64,000 nt of DNA from positions 270,097 through 334,096 of the forward strand of contig KV419420.1 in assembly GCA_001630475.1 (NCBI GenBank), read 5' to 3'. Source of the DNA: Sistotremastrum niveocremeum HHB9708. Lineage: Eukaryota > Basidiomycota > Agaricomycetes > Sistotremastrales > Sistotremastraceae. Numbering within the stretch: the first letter of the stretch is position 1; each line of letters begins with the position of its first letter. Below are positions 1 through 12,250 of the stretch, one piece after another. Both the position numbers and the translations under genes were made by a program. Under the pieces are notes generated by a model. That model saw nothing but the letters and a program-made list of their open reading frames with translations, had not been told where the DNA came from and did not search any database.

Positions 1-524
1 GTGAGAAAGCTGTTGATGAAAGAAGCGTTGTCAGCACGGAGGTCGAGTGATGAGTAACCAGGACGTGGTTGCGGGTGGGTACCGCGAAAATTAATGTGGC
101 GGCTTCGTCTAGAAAGGTGGTGCAAGGGGGAACAAGACCATGACCTTGTGATCAAAGTTCGGAACGAATAACGAATTTTTCGTCTCCGCCTTTTTTTCGC
201 GCGCATCCGAGGCGGCATCGGCTCGGCAATCTGGGAGATGCCGCGTTGTGTGCCTGAACCCGGCCTCCGGCGCAATGCATTGGAAAAATTGCAGAAAATT
301 CGCTCAAGTTCGAGCTGTGAGCGTGCACGAAGGGCCCTATATGAAGCACATACTTGAGAGCATATTTATTTAAGAAAGAAAGCGACAAAGGATGTAAGGT
401 TTGGACTCCGCTTCGAATGCCGACAGCTTCGGGAACAAGGGCGCGCCGGGCGCCCGACTACCCTGTACACGAGGCGCGCCGCTTATAACCCGACGATGGA
501 GTCCAAGGCCCACCGACGGCCCAC

Positions 525-3202
525 ATGTCTCGCCCTCGTTCCCCCGCTCCCTCTCAGCCCTCAGTCCCGCCTCCCCACCCGTCCTCAACGCCCGCTGCCC
601 CTTCCGACCAGCCCTCAAATCTTGCTAGCTTAGCTCTCCTTCTTCACAATACAACCCTTGAGAGAGATGAAGCCTTAAAGCAGGTCGCATCCTTTAAAAG
701 GCGACTCGAAAGTGCCGAAAATATTCTCAACAAACTAGCTGCTCCTCCCAGCAACTCTCCCGGATCGTCCTCAGGAACGCCAACAGCAACCACTGCGACT
801 GCCAACCCGGAGGAGCCCATCTTGAATCCCCAAGCTGCTCTTGCATTGTTGAACGAAACGAGAGAAAGGCTTGATGCAGCTAACAACGCTATCGCTGAGT
901 CGCACCATCGACTCCGGTCGATTCAAATGCAGTGGGAAGAGTACGACAAGTGGCATGCCGATTGGGTGTACAAAGGAACCCAATCCCACCTCGCGATGGC
1001 TGCTGATCTTAGGGTCATCTGCGGTACCGTCAACCCGAACGGTGTTTCGTTTGCTTCACTCCCTGCGCAACAGTTTCAGATGAGACCGTCAGCATCGGAC
1101 CCTGGTACTTCGTCTCGAAGGCCGCGGACGACAGACAGCGAAGGCGAAAGGGCGACCAAAAGACATCGTGCTGATACCTATCAGCGTCCCACGGATGTAC
1201 GTATCAATATTCTCAGATTTCATCCACGCTTACGCGTCCCCCATAACAGACTATCCTTCAGCCAACCAACATTCATAGAGGTTCGACGATCACCGGTCGT
1301 CTTCCACCCCCACCATCCACATATACCCCTGCGCATAAGCCTCGCACACAGATACAGACCGCTCAGCTTGACCCCACTCCCAAGCCTCCAAATCACGTAT
1401 CAGCTATTTCACCTCAACCCGGTTTCGCTCAACCTGCTCCCGTTCCTAACCATCACGAACTACGAGACGCCAATCACGATGATACCCGCGACGACGGTTC
1501 GGACGACGGTAACTCAATCGACGAAATGATATTGGAGGCCTCATCTTCGGCTCTCCCTCCACAATCATCCACAGGATCTACACCCATCTCCCGCCGACCG
1601 CATGCAAACAGCTCCGTATCGACCTCACATCCTCCTCCATCCGCATCCTCAAGTTCATCACAGTCAATGCTTACCCAATTCTCTCAATCTGGAAATCCCA
1701 TATTTAACAACACACTCATTGCTCCAGTCAAAAAGCAAAGAGAATCCATTTCTATCCCTGGCGCATCTTCAAGTTCCACAGCCGTCTTTTCGCAAAATCC
1801 AGATGCAGCACCTCCTGCTCGCATCCAACCTATCAGTCCGCCTCAAACATTCCCTGCCACCAATGCCGAAGGTCAGAGGACCTGTCGACAGTGCGGAATG
1901 GCAGGACGATACAAAGATGGGCGATGCGTTGAGAAGTGGGGTCCTGGACCAATGGGTCCCGGAACCGTATGTGACAGGTTAGTAGACACGTTTCTTCGTC
2001 GTCGCTTATCCGGAGTACGAGCGCTTATTTCTCATCGCAGATGTCGCAAGAAGACGAAGAGGGTAGAGAGGAGATTAGCGGTCGACGCTGCCACGCACGG
2101 CATCACCGTTCCTCCCCTCACCGCTAACAATATGCAAGTCCCTTATCGACGTGAAGGATCTCAAGCACGGACTCCGGGTGGATTGATGATAGAGCCTGCG
2201 GGGCCGGAGACATATTTCAAAGCCGTTGAAAGGCACTCTCTCAGTCCTCATCCTACCAATCAACCTCGACCACGGCATTCGCTGTCCCCTCCTCATGCAT
2301 TGTTACCGAATACGCCGACTATCAGTGAGGCTACTATCCCGGCTAGCAACGGGAATGGGAATGGGCATAAGAAGAACAACCATCATTCTTCAGCGAACAA
2401 TTTCGTCAATTCGTCCACACCGATATATCCTTCTTCATCGGGCGGGGCATCGGATACCCACCTTCATCCTGCGGGTCGCGAACGAGAGAGGGATAAAGAT
2501 CGAGGCGATCGTGCATCAGGCACTGGTCCTCCTCGAAGGACTGGTTCCAGACAATCAGTCCATGGCGGAGGTGCTTCTCGTCCTTCCGGATCGAGCACGT
2601 CGAAGAGAGATCAAGACGAAGATGCTCAGGCCGAAGACGACGATTCCGCAGACACTTCCCGACCACATCCTTCGACGACGAATCACACTAACGGGACCGG
2701 CACTACCAACAACGCCAGCCTCGCAGGAGGCAGAAAGGACGCAGATATCGATATTGACATCGGGGATGAAGATGAAGATATGGACGCGGAGGGTGAACCT
2801 GAGAAGGAGGATGATTTTGAGCTTGATAGGGTTCTTGAAGATGCTGTTGCGGGCAACTCGTCATCGAACTCTTACATCAACTCACATGCGTCGAAGACTG
2901 GAGGCGGCTATCAAAATGGAACTGGTAACGGGAATAGCGTAGGGAATGGACACAGTCGGGGTGGAGGCGGAATTGTGGGATATACGTTCGACGACGACGA
3001 CGACGCCGATGGAGATGCGGAAGCTGAGGTTGATGGAGAGGGTGAAGGCGAAGGCGACACCGGACCCGACATGGACATGAGCATGGCAATGATCGATACT
3101 GAGATGTTGGCATTGGAGGAGGATATTTCGCCGGCTCTGAAGGCCAGTCTAAGGGAGAGAGATAAGAATAAGGTCTTCGTTAAGAGCGAGGGCTTTTATT
3201 GA
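525..3202 (+). CDS. GATA-like zinc-finger transcriptional regulator
   Basis: Predicted nuclear DNA-binding or regulatory protein. Three exons fit: 525-1200, 1281-1977 and 2041-3202. The 63-nt second intron (1978-2040) is a multiple of three, so it can be read through. The N-terminus is Pro/Ser-rich, followed by a short predicted coiled coil (about residues 35-70, LERDEALKQVASFKRRLESA). In the middle is a Cys4 finger, CRQC-x25-CDRC, whose last Cys pair is split by intron 2. The run WGPGPMGPGTVCDRC resembles the W..GP.GP..LCNAC half of GATA fingers, and a basic stretch RKKTKRVERR follows. The C-terminal third is low complexity, rich in Ser, Gly and Asn, with acidic Asp/Glu tracts that could act as an activation region. 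The loop between Cys pairs is longer than in canonical GATA factors (17-18), so the target site cannot be assumed. The first intron boundaries are the least certain part of the model. Confidence 0.72.
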
Positions 3203-3694
3203 TTGCGTGATCTAACATTGATCTTGGATGGAATTGCAGATCTCGCAAGGAGATTTCGTCGCGATGCCTATGCTGACTCGTTATATATTCTCACTCTGGG
3301 GATCAGGGGTTTGGCTGGTGGATAGCGCATTTATTAGCCCGGTGGTTCTCGCTTTATTATTGTAGGGGTTTTCGAGGCAGAGAAAATAAACCGTTGTTAG
3401 TCTTGGATGCTTAGTCATTCTGAACTCGCTTACATAAGCGCCTGGCTACGGTCGTAATAGAGCGCCAGGATCAAAAATCGAAACTGATCCGTTGATCGGC
3501 ATCGGCAACACATGATTCGCATCATCTTCGGAGTTCATCGGACTACATCGGCATTGACATATCGGGTAATAGTTCTCTCTCGTGTTAGATACGAGAACAT
3601 TGTTTGTGTCGTAGAATAAACTCATGTACATGTATCGCAGCAAACCTAAACCTATATATCTGAGCTATTGTACACTGTAGTCTACTCTAACCCT
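3203..3694. other. Intergenic, convergent 3' ends
   Basis: This stretch lies between the stop of the zinc-finger gene and the stop of the alpha-kinase gene on the other strand. No coding sequence is supported. It should hold the 3' UTRs of both genes and contains one arm of a 62-bp inverted dispersed repeat. Confidence 0.6.
3444..3505 (+). repeat. 62-bp dispersed repeat, arm 1
   Basis: This 62-bp stretch is identical in reverse complement to 9544-9605, about 6 kb away. The match stops at both sides within a few bases. It begins GGCTACGGTCG and ends GGCATCGG. It is non-coding in both places. It is probably a fragment of a dispersed element, but I could not assign a family. Confidence 0.8.
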
Positions 3695-6435
3695 TTATTG
3701 CCCCAAGAACGGCGGAGGAGTGGGTGCCGTGTATCCCAAAGGGATTTCATCGTTGAGGTCGGCCTTCACGTCTTCATCGCTGCGCCTGAAGTCGAGCGAG
3801 TCGGCGGACGATGGAAGCCAGAGAGAGGAGATTGTAGAAGGTCGGCGGCGAGTGTCTGGAGTATCAGGAGCGACGGAAGACAAACCCAGCTCTTCGCACT
3901 TCGCTCCGCAAACGTGTTGCTGCAAGAAGTTGTCGATGCCGGTACGTCCCTGATTCCCGAGGACCTCGTCTTCGAGATCAAAGGTGCTGAAGATGGGATC
4001 GTCAATTGTCATCTATATCTTATAGCCTCAATGAAGACATACAAATGCGCCATTGAATCGAACAATATGCAACGTTCCGTACCATCTTCCGTTAAGTTAC
4101 TCGGTTTCATGAACCCTGCGTTCAAAGCATCAGAAGTGCTCGATATAATCAATATCAATCGCTTACCTTGAAGATCTGCAAGGACCACCTGACCCTTCGT
4201 CGCAATCACCGAGAAATGAGCCAGGGCATCAGCAGTATTGCCAGCAAAATCGAGGTTGTTCCCCGCAGTCGAAGATCCAGAAAACTTGACTAGTCGACAG
4301 GACTCTGGTACAAATGGTTCACAGATGTACGCTTTGAGTTTCTTCGGCTGTCTCGGAGGGTCGGGTTTCTGAGTCAATGGGGGTGTGGTAGGATTTACAT
4401 CATTGTCGACGTCCGAGTCACCGTCAGTGTGAGGAGGAGGATGTCCATCGATCTCAATAGCAATGAAAGAGCTAGCTGCATCCATGGCTGTTGCGAGAAG
4501 GTGTCAATTTCATGTCACAAGGACTATTATGATGGATCTGCACGCACCAAATATTTCAACCTGACACTCTTTTGCATGTTTTTGGAATTCCGTCAGTAAG
4601 ATCGTGAGGAGACTGGCACGATAGTTCTCCTTTTCAACGTGGGGATAATGCTGCCAATACTCTGCGCTTTCAAAGGCTTTAATCGTCTTCGCAACATACA
4701 GGTGGCCATTATCCCGCTTAAGCTGTCAACATATATTGTTAGTTACCAGTAATACATCGGATGGATGATGTGAATGACTCGTTACGTACCAGGTAAACAT
4801 GCTTCTGTATTCCATTGGTGTTGAAAGGGGATGCCGAGATAACACCTTCGTACACAGGACGGCATTCCCAGGTCCGGAAACTGCGAGCGTAAGCTTCAGT
4901 AAATGCTGCCTTGAAAATGAGCGGTCGAGTTGGAAGTGAGGTGAGGGTGCGTAGAGGGATCTGCCCTGTGCGCTTTGCTCGTTCCGCGGCAGCATTACGA
5001 ATGGGGCCTAATGAAATATCATCCCATGTAATTAAATTCAAAAATATCTCCAAACTCACTGATTGGTTGTGTGTTTGCCACTCGTTTGCGTGGCGGTGAA
5101 CGCATCTCCAGGCTTGGACGAGGGCTGGTCTGAGTGTTTGATCGTTCTCTCTTGTTGGAGACTTCGCCCGCAGGATATGTCGAAGTCGATGGACCAGGCA
5201 TCGTCACCATGGACGACACATTCCGTACAGAATTCTCGTAGCGTTTCTGTGCCGCTTTCTTGAGTTTTGGTCGCCACAATATATTAAACAAGCTCACCGA
5301 TATGCTCTGATGGTCCAAATAGAGCATAAACCTGAGTGTTCGTTCTGCCAGATCCGCTGACTTCACGTAGACATCTTTGTACTTCTCAGAGCCCATTTCG
5401 AGAGATAGCTGATTGAGGGACCACCCGTCTTGATTACCATAAGGTTGGAGGTATTTCAGATCGATGACTGAGCCGCCAGACCACGCCACTTGGAAGTCCT
5501 CGCTGTGTATGATCACCATTAATGTTGATCTCAACAGGTATTAAATCGACTCACGGGAACTCCCAGGGAACGCCACACATTCTCTTCCATTGTTTACTCC
5601 ATCCTCCATCCATCTGCATGACTGTGACAATGGCGTCGGCGAGTATTGTGGTGCCGGGAAACGGTTTCTTGAAGGTTCGAAAACCGTCGGCTTTGGCGGG
5701 GAATGGGGTCTTGGGCTTGACACTTTGGAGATAGGTGAGCTTGGTGAGTACAACAGTGACCATCCGAACGGAATTGGCGGTGGCGTGTGCTCGATGTTGA
5801 CTTTCTTGAAGCTCCTGGGTCCGCGTGCGGTTTGCCTGGAATTTACTGAGTCCTCGGGGCATGGGCGGATTGAAGCCGAGTTCTGTGCTCACTTTTGCAG
5901 CAGGACCTCGAGCTCCAAGTTGGAGAGCTAGATATTCGGCGTTGGCGTTGACGTTGGAATAGAGGGGGTAATGGGTCGAGGCTCGCTCAGGACCAGCATT
6001 GAGGCGATGAGATTGATAAAGGGCATCGGCGTCCATATAACCTTGGGAATCTATATATATACCAATCAATACCATTCATTTGAAAAAAATACAGAAATAC
6101 TGACGAGAAGAAGACGCAAAATTTGTTTGAGAAGGCGGCGGCATGTATCGAGCGTCTTGAGCCTCCTCTTCAAGACACATGTCGCATATTTTGCCTTGCA
6201 ACATTGGATAAGAAAGTCCACAATTGCGACACTGGCACTCCTGAAGAAAGAGTTTCAGTATGACGAGTGTCACAGGTTTACTGACACTGACCCTCTTAGC
6301 CTTCCATTCGTCCTTGTTGATTTTCTTCTTGTCATATTGAAAGCACAGCGGGCAGAGTCCTTCGGCAAATGCGCATTCGGGGAACTTGCCAGAGCAGCCT
6401 GCGCAATGACTGGGATGACGATGAGGTTCAGACAT
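3695..6435 (-). CDS. Alpha-type (MHCK/EF2K-like) protein kinase
   Basis: Multi-exon minus-strand gene starting at the ATG at 6435 and ending at the TAA at 3695-3697. The N-terminus has paired Cys motifs (CAGC, CPLC, CRNC, CDMC), probably a zinc-binding module. The C-terminal kinase shows alpha-kinase hallmarks: a likely ATP-binding Lys in LYVAKTIKAF (about 4690), the segment KAYICEPFVP...VKFSG, the family signature LADLQG just before an intron (about 4170), and the terminal zinc-binding module QGRTGIDNFLQQHVC..KCEELGL (about 3880-3940). Alpha-kinases phosphorylate Ser/Thr and have an atypical fold, and the family is often expanded in mushroom-forming fungi. Introns are inferred at several points, for example between about 6103 and 6047 and around 5290-5550. 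The middle exons are less certain than the ends. The substrate cannot be told from sequence. Confidence 0.82.
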
Positions 6436-7309
6436 GACGATGATGAGTGGGATGGAATGGCAGACGATGACAGCTGATTCTGATGTCTTTTGGGGGGTGG
6501 GGCACGTCTTATAAAGGGCGGAGGGACTTCAAAATTTGTTTCGCAGTTAGTACGTCGGCATGATGGCAAAGGACACCTTTCATTCCCTTCGGTGCAACTG
6601 CGCTGTCATTCGATGGTGCCATTGACCTTGCGATGAATTGAAAATAAATATCCCAAGAAATATCAGCTGAAGGACCGAAAAATTATCAGCGAACGAATGA
6701 GAGGTGTTGAGTTGAAGCATACGGTACTATGTCGCCCCATAAATTTTGCGAGAGGAGTGAATTCAAAGTAGAGCCTGACCAATTAAAATTTGACGAGTCT
6801 CTGGTCCTGCAGCGATGACGAGCTCACAATCTTGTTTTCAATAAATCACGACATCCGGTGGCCTAAAAAATCGGTGAGTTTTCGTCAAATAGAATGACAC
6901 AATGGCAAACGTTCTTGGGAGCCGAACCAATGAAATTCAGAGAGTAAGAAATATGAGGCGGGACCCTTGGTTTCAAAGTCTGGTGGTCTGGAACAATGAG
7001 CCTTGAGGCTCGCGTGCGGCAAATCTAATCTAATCAGTATTGACCGGAGCTTCCGGAACTTGCTGAACTCACAATCTTATCTACAGATAATCGCCATATG
7101 ACTTATTTATGACATCAACTTGCTTTGAAACCTCGGGAGCAGTCGGCAGTATTCCCGAGGCTGAAGCGAACCGAGTGGCATCGTGGAAATCCCTAAAAGG
7201 CAATCAGAGCGTCACGCGTGATTGCCTCTAGCATTATTTAAGACTCACTAAGAGGCGATAATTTTGGCATCATTGCTCTTCTTTCTTCACACTCTATCGC
7301 TCTAATCAT
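6436..7309. other. Intergenic, divergent promoters
   Basis: About 870 bp lie between the divergent starts of the alpha-kinase and the integrase-like gene. No ORF here has support. It presumably contains both promoters; no clear motif pair stands out. Confidence 0.5.
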
Positions 7310-8240
7310 ATGTCTCACAATCCTGAGGGCAACAATCAGCATGGCGGCAAAAGTAAGTTCTTGACTTTCGTACTTTGAGTCCAGTGTTGATTGGGTACCG
7401 CTCCAGTTGAACGTACGCCGGAACTTGCGAATGCCATTCAGGGCTATCTGAATCGCAACATCAAGAACTATGATCACATTCGCAACCTACTTTCCGTCGA
7501 GCACAATATAGACATGAGGTCAGTAACCCGCTCTCTGCATCTGCGTTGTTGTTGATTTAGTACTGAAATAGCAAACGATCGCTTACTCGAGTGATTGGGG
7601 ACCTGCAAATCCAGACTGCTCGCCTTCGTAATCATGGACTCAGCGTTGAGGAGATCGTCCAATGCGTGAGGGAAAAGCTCATCCTTGATCCAACCTGTGG
7701 CCGTGGTCCTGCCTACATCCAGGAGTCCCTCAAGCTTGAGGGAATTCATATTCCCATGTAAGTCTGAGATTTTTAGTCCGTCAACAGAAGCTATAATATA
7801 ACTGACCCATAATGTTCCAGAAACGATATTCGAGCGGTCATGAAGATGCTGGAGCCCGAGGGATTCTTGATTCGCCACCCCGATTTTCACCGCCGCAATG
7901 TCCACACCGGCAAAGTCGTCAGCATCGGACCAAACGAAACGTGGGCGCTTGACGGACACGAAAAACTCACGGCAATTGGGATCTCAATCTACGGCATACG
8001 AGATCGGTGGGGCAAGGTCCTCAAGTTTCAAGTCGTCCCTAATGCTCGCAATGAATATGCTGTTGAGTATGCTTATTTACGCGTGGTGTTTGAGTCTGGA
8101 GGTAAGTTGCAACGACCTTGAAGTGTCTGATATCAATATGCTCACCGTGACGCAGGTATTCCACTCACTGTATCGACGGATAAGGGCACTGAGACGGGCG
8201 GCATATACGCTCGCCAAGTCTCTCTGAGGTTGGTTTTAGT
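7310..8240 (+). CDS. Integrase-core (DDE/rve-like) protein, 5' part
   Basis: The ATG at 7310 opens a gene with at least four introns (donors near 7352, 7519, 7758 and 8102). It runs into the assembly gap, so its 3' part is unseen. The N-terminal part is helical (a run around RTPELANAIQGYL, then IGDLQIQTARLRNHGLS) and may be an HTH-like region. It is followed by an RNase H-like integrase core. This includes GPNETWALDGHEKL, with the first catalytic Asp, then IYGIRDRWGKVL, and IPLTVSTDKGTETGG, with the second. The third acidic residue would lie in or beyond the gap. The layout resembles integrase-core proteins that occur as dispersed or domesticated genes in basidiomycetes. Whether it is a host gene or an element-borne one cannot be decided here. 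Confidence 0.68.
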
Positions 8241-9175
8241 NNNNNNNNNNNNNNNNNNNNNNNNNNNNNNNNNNNNNNNNNNNNNNNNNNNNNNNNNNNN
8301 NNNNNNNNNNNNNNNNNNNNNNNNNNNNNNNNNNNNNNNNNNNNNNNNNNNNNNNNNNNNNNNNNNNNNNNNNNNNNNNNNNNNNNNNNNNNNNNNNNNN
8401 NNNNNNNNNNNNNNNNNNNNNNNNNNNNNNNNNNNNNNNNNNNNNNNNNNNNNNNNNNNNNNNNNNNNNNNNNNNNNNNNNNNNNNNNNNNNNNNNNNNN
8501 NNNNNNNNNNNNNNNNNNNNNNNNNNNNNNNNNNNNNNNNNNNNNNNNNNNNNNNNNNNNNNNNNNNNNNNNNNNNNNNNNNNNNNNNNNNNNNNNNNNN
8601 NNNNNNNNNNNNNNNNNNNNNNNNNNNNNNNNNNNNNNNNNNNNNNNNNNNNNNNNNNNNNNNNNNNNNNNNNNNNNNNNNNNNNNNNNNNNNNNNNNNN
8701 NNNNNNNNNNNNNNNNNNNNNNNNNNNNNNNNNNNNNNNNNNNNNNNNNNNNNNNNNNNNNNNNNNNNNNNNNNNNNNNNNNNNNNNNNNNNNNNNNNNN
8801 NNNNNNNNNNNNNNNNNNNNNNNNNNNNNNNNNNNNNNNNNNNNNNNNNNNNNNNNNNNNNNNNNNNNNNNNNNNNNNNNNNNNNNNNNNNNNNNNNNNN
8901 NNNNNNNNNNNNNNNNNNNNNNNNNNNNNNNNNNNNNNNNNNNNNNNNNNNNNNNNNNNNNNNNNNNNNNNNNNNNNNNNNNNNNNNNNNNNNNNNNNNN
9001 NNNNNNNNNNNNNNNNNNNNNNNNNNNNNNNNNNNNNNNNNNNNNNNNNNNNNNNNNNNNNNNNNNNNNNNNNNNNNNNNNNNNNNNNNNNNNNNNNNNN
9101 NNNNNNNNNNNNNNNNNNNNNNNNNNNNNNNNNNNNNNNNNNNNNNNNNNNNNNNNNNNNNNNNNNNNNNNNNNN
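8241..9175. other. Assembly gap (935 N)
   Basis: This is a run of N of 935 positions. It hides the 3' part of the integrase-like gene and any element around it. Reading frames that cross it are not interpretable. Confidence 1.
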
Positions 9176-9425
9176 GGCACGTACACGTCAGTCTGCGATG
9201 CGACATGATGAGCAAACAAGGAGAATTAGGAACACCTTTTTGGTTAAATACATGACACGTTGGGTAACAAAAGCATGGTTTAACAGTTGCTATATTTCCA
9301 TAAGCTCTAGGACTGCGATTTATTAGGGTCTTGTAATGAAAACACCTCCTTGAGCACAATGTTGATTTGCTTTGAGTCCTTGTTCGATACGACCCTCAGG
9401 CACGCGAGAGATACGCCCGCAAGCG

Positions 9426-9451
9426 AAAGTCAACGTGATCACGTTGACTTT
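9426..9451. repeat. Perfect 26-bp palindrome
   Basis: Every base from 9426 to 9451 pairs with its mirror position, centred on GATC (half-site AAAGTCAACGTGA). This could be a cruciform, a dimeric factor site or a scar of an element. There is no gene close enough to choose. Confidence 0.85.
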
Positions 9452-9543
9452 TGGCGTTATGATGTCATTCAGGCTAGCCGGGGTTTCGCCGAACCATGAC
9501 TTTATTCTTATGACTAATGATCGCTACGGCCGAACTCTCTTAC

Positions 9544-9605
9544 CCGATGCCGATCAACGGATCAGTTTCGATTTTTGATCCTGGCGCTCTATTACGACCG
9601 TAGCC
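9544..9605 (-). repeat. 62-bp dispersed repeat, arm 2
   Basis: Exact reverse complement of 3444-3505. It lies 368 bp to the right of the assembly gap, so the hidden sequence may contain more of the same element. Confidence 0.8.
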
Positions 9606-10759
9606 TGGCAGCCGCCTAGCCGCCTCCAGTGCATTTGAAAGCCCGACGTTTCTTTTCTCATATCCCAGCATTTCTTTATCTTTTATAAACGTGCGGGAAA
9701 TGATCCGAGAAGAATTCGGCCGTTGACCTTGCTCGAGATGTCGGCCGCAGAAGCGAGAACTTTGCTACGTTGTATTCACGGAAGCTAATGGATATAAATC
9801 CTTCCAAGATCTCTATTCTCGACCACGCTGAGCCGTAATCATCCGTCCCATCGCGGTGTTGATATTCGCAACTTGAATCGCATGTATCGCCTCACAATGC
9901 ATTTTGCTGCTTTCAGTCTCCCGAAGCCGGGTTGCACGCGTTCTTGACTCCAAATCGGGATTGCAGAAAAACTCTCGAATCAGGTGCACCCGTGCAAAGT
10001 CATGCTGGCGATTTGGCATGTAGGAGAAGGATCTCAAAGGATACTATTCAACGCTGGCTAGCTCTCCGTCAATACCATTATTCTCAGGATCTCATTGGCC
10101 GCGAATGACTTTGAGAAGTTCAGCTGACTGACACAATCGGCAGCTCAGTAATCCGGTGGACTTTTCTGCTCACCATCTCGGGGACACCCATTTGATACGC
10201 TTCCTCCTTCTTTCTGAAGTCTGGCTTTCAATGAAAAATATCTCTTTAAGTGTTTATGATCCTGCGTATTCTGATGACTGTTCCATGTTCTGGGAGTCTC
10301 GTTGCCTCACTGGTGATTGATGTGGAAGAGCTCCTTTTTAGTTGAAAGCCGAACGAGCTGATCTTGATTTATGGTGACGTATAACATGCACACGTGTTTG
10401 GAAGCTATGGGACTATTCAAAGGAAGAAATTACACTGCGCGGCGCTTATCTGCTTGACTCGTTTTGTCCAACCTTCGAAATCGTCAGAACACGAAGTTCG
10501 TAGGCGAATTCGGCGCCGGTAATTCTTGGTCGGCTGGAAACTCTTCCGAAGGCATTCGTCATGATTGCACAGAGCGCTAATCTTGCTGGACATCGTTCTC
10601 TTTCATTCAGACGTCAGAATCGAGCGACCCCGCGGGTCTGTTTGCAACTCATAGACACACCTTCTCAATATCATGGCCTCATTTCGCCACTTCATCGGGA
10701 CGCACGAAGCTGGATGCCGAAGGGTGACCTTTGGGGATAAGCGCTGACAAGCTTACTCT

Positions 10760-10766
10760 TATATAT
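10760..10766 (+). promoter_or_regulatory. TATA-like box of first GH12 gene
   Basis: TATATAT lies about 62 bp before the ATG at 10828, at a spacing that suits a short 5' UTR. Confidence 0.4.
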
Positions 10767-10827
10767 TATTGAGATTTGGCGATTCTGACCGTCGACACTG
10801 AATCGTCACCTCGTCCCCGGCACCGAC

Positions 10828-12250
10828 ATGTTTACTGTTAGATCGTTGCTCTCCACCGCATTTTTGACTGCCTTCTTCATTCCAGTCTCTGCACAAACTA
10901 TCACTGGAGCAACTGACTGTGTGACTGCCGGAAAATACACATTTTGTCAAGATCTTTGGGGGGCGGCGTCGGGAGTAGGAAGTCAAAATACTACCTCCTA
11001 TTATGCATCTACCACAGGCCAGATAGCATCGTGGTGCATTTATTTTTTGCATAGACCACCCTGTCGGCTGTATTGACATTTTGTCAGGTCTACTACCTAT
11101 AACTGGGCCAATGCACCGTCTCAGGTCAAGAGTTGTGAGTCTCTGTCTTCTATGGATGGTCTGAGAATAAATATCAACCTTTCATCAGTCGCGAACGTGG
11201 CATCAAACACTGTCCAGGGTTTCCAAGTATGCTCAGATATTTCTTTTTCTTCAAAGAGACCTGACGTATTCGTCGAAGCTTGCAACCCTTGCTACTGCGC
11301 CGACATTCTGGGTTTGGGGCTACGACAGTTCATCCGCAGATCTCAAAGCCGATGTTGTGTATAATATTTGGCTCGGCACTGCTTCCTTTGGAACACCCGC
11401 TTCATCTTCTTCTAACTATCAAATGTCAGTATCTGTAACAGCACAGTTATATCTATTATTTCCGGCTGATAGTTCCTAGCATCATCTCACTATCAGGACG
11501 CGGAGGGTAAGAGTATTTTTCTTCCTTGTTTTTCGTCCAGTTTTTACAGCGTACGCTCGAAGCACTCAACCCGTAGGTTCGCTTCTTACTTCCGCCATAA
11601 ATATCCCTGGATCCGGGGCCACGTGGGATATCTGGTCTGGAACAAGCTCAACCTGGAACGTTATATCCTTCGTGTCAACGTTCGAGAACACCAACCTCAC
11701 TGCCGATCTGAAAAACTTTCTCCAATATCTTGTGATCAATAACGGTCTCCCGGCCTCTCTCGTAGGTCATCCGTCTATCCTGTTTCTCTATCTGACTGAT
11801 CCCTAGTACATCCAATCTATCCAAGCGGGGACTGATGTATACGTGGGAAGTGCTGAGCTTTACACAACTAGATATTCCGTGGAGGCCACTGCTGGTGGAG
11901 ATATATTGAGTCCTCCCCCCAGCACCTCTTGCTACTCGACCAGTCCGCCAGCACAAACGCATTACGGGCAATGGTACGTCGATCACTGATTCACTGGAAG
12001 CGAGAATAACGGCATTCTGATCGCATTCAATCAGTGGCGGCATTGGATACACCGTAAGTCACACCATCCACGAACTTGCACCGTCTTCTGTATCAAATCA
12101 TGACTCAACATCTCGAAGGGACTGACTTCGTGCATATGCGGAACAGCTTGCTACGTCGAGAACCCATATTTTTCCAACGTCAGTAAATTTCTCCCATACA
12201 TTGTTTACCTCCGCTCATTGGAAGAAATCCGGGCGATTAAGTGTTACTAG
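10828..12250 (+). CDS. GH12-CBM1 paralogue lacking both catalytic Glu
   Basis: Secreted glycoside hydrolase family 12-like protein. The signal peptide ends at about VSA-QT, then a GH12 domain (CQDLWGA, APSQVKS, YNIWLG), a short Pro/Ser linker, and a CBM1 (QTHYGQ-W-CGGIGYT...C..C, ending in a 9-nt exon TGTTACTAG at 12242-12250). GH12 enzymes cut beta-1,4-glucan or xyloglucan using two Glu residues. At the nucleophile site (YEIMIW in the neighbour) this copy reads YQ-III-S. At the acid/base site (GTEPF) it reads GTDVY. It also lacks the intron that follows WGA in the neighbour. All other splice sites, the signal peptide and the CBM cysteines are kept, so it is not an obvious pseudogene. A wall-binding protein without hydrolysis, or a much weakened enzyme, is the likely product. 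Confidence 0.78.

Larger units (their letters stand above)
9176..10827. other. Gene-poor spacer after the gap
   Basis: About 1.65 kb without a supportable gene. Short frames occur on both strands but none shows a domain or a splice-consistent extension. It contains a 26-bp perfect palindrome and the second arm of a 62-bp inverted repeat. The right end is the promoter of the first GH12 gene. Confidence 0.6.

Noticed and set aside
8142-9359. Long open frames across 8142-9359 on both strands
   Set aside because: They are made almost entirely of N from the assembly gap and carry no information.
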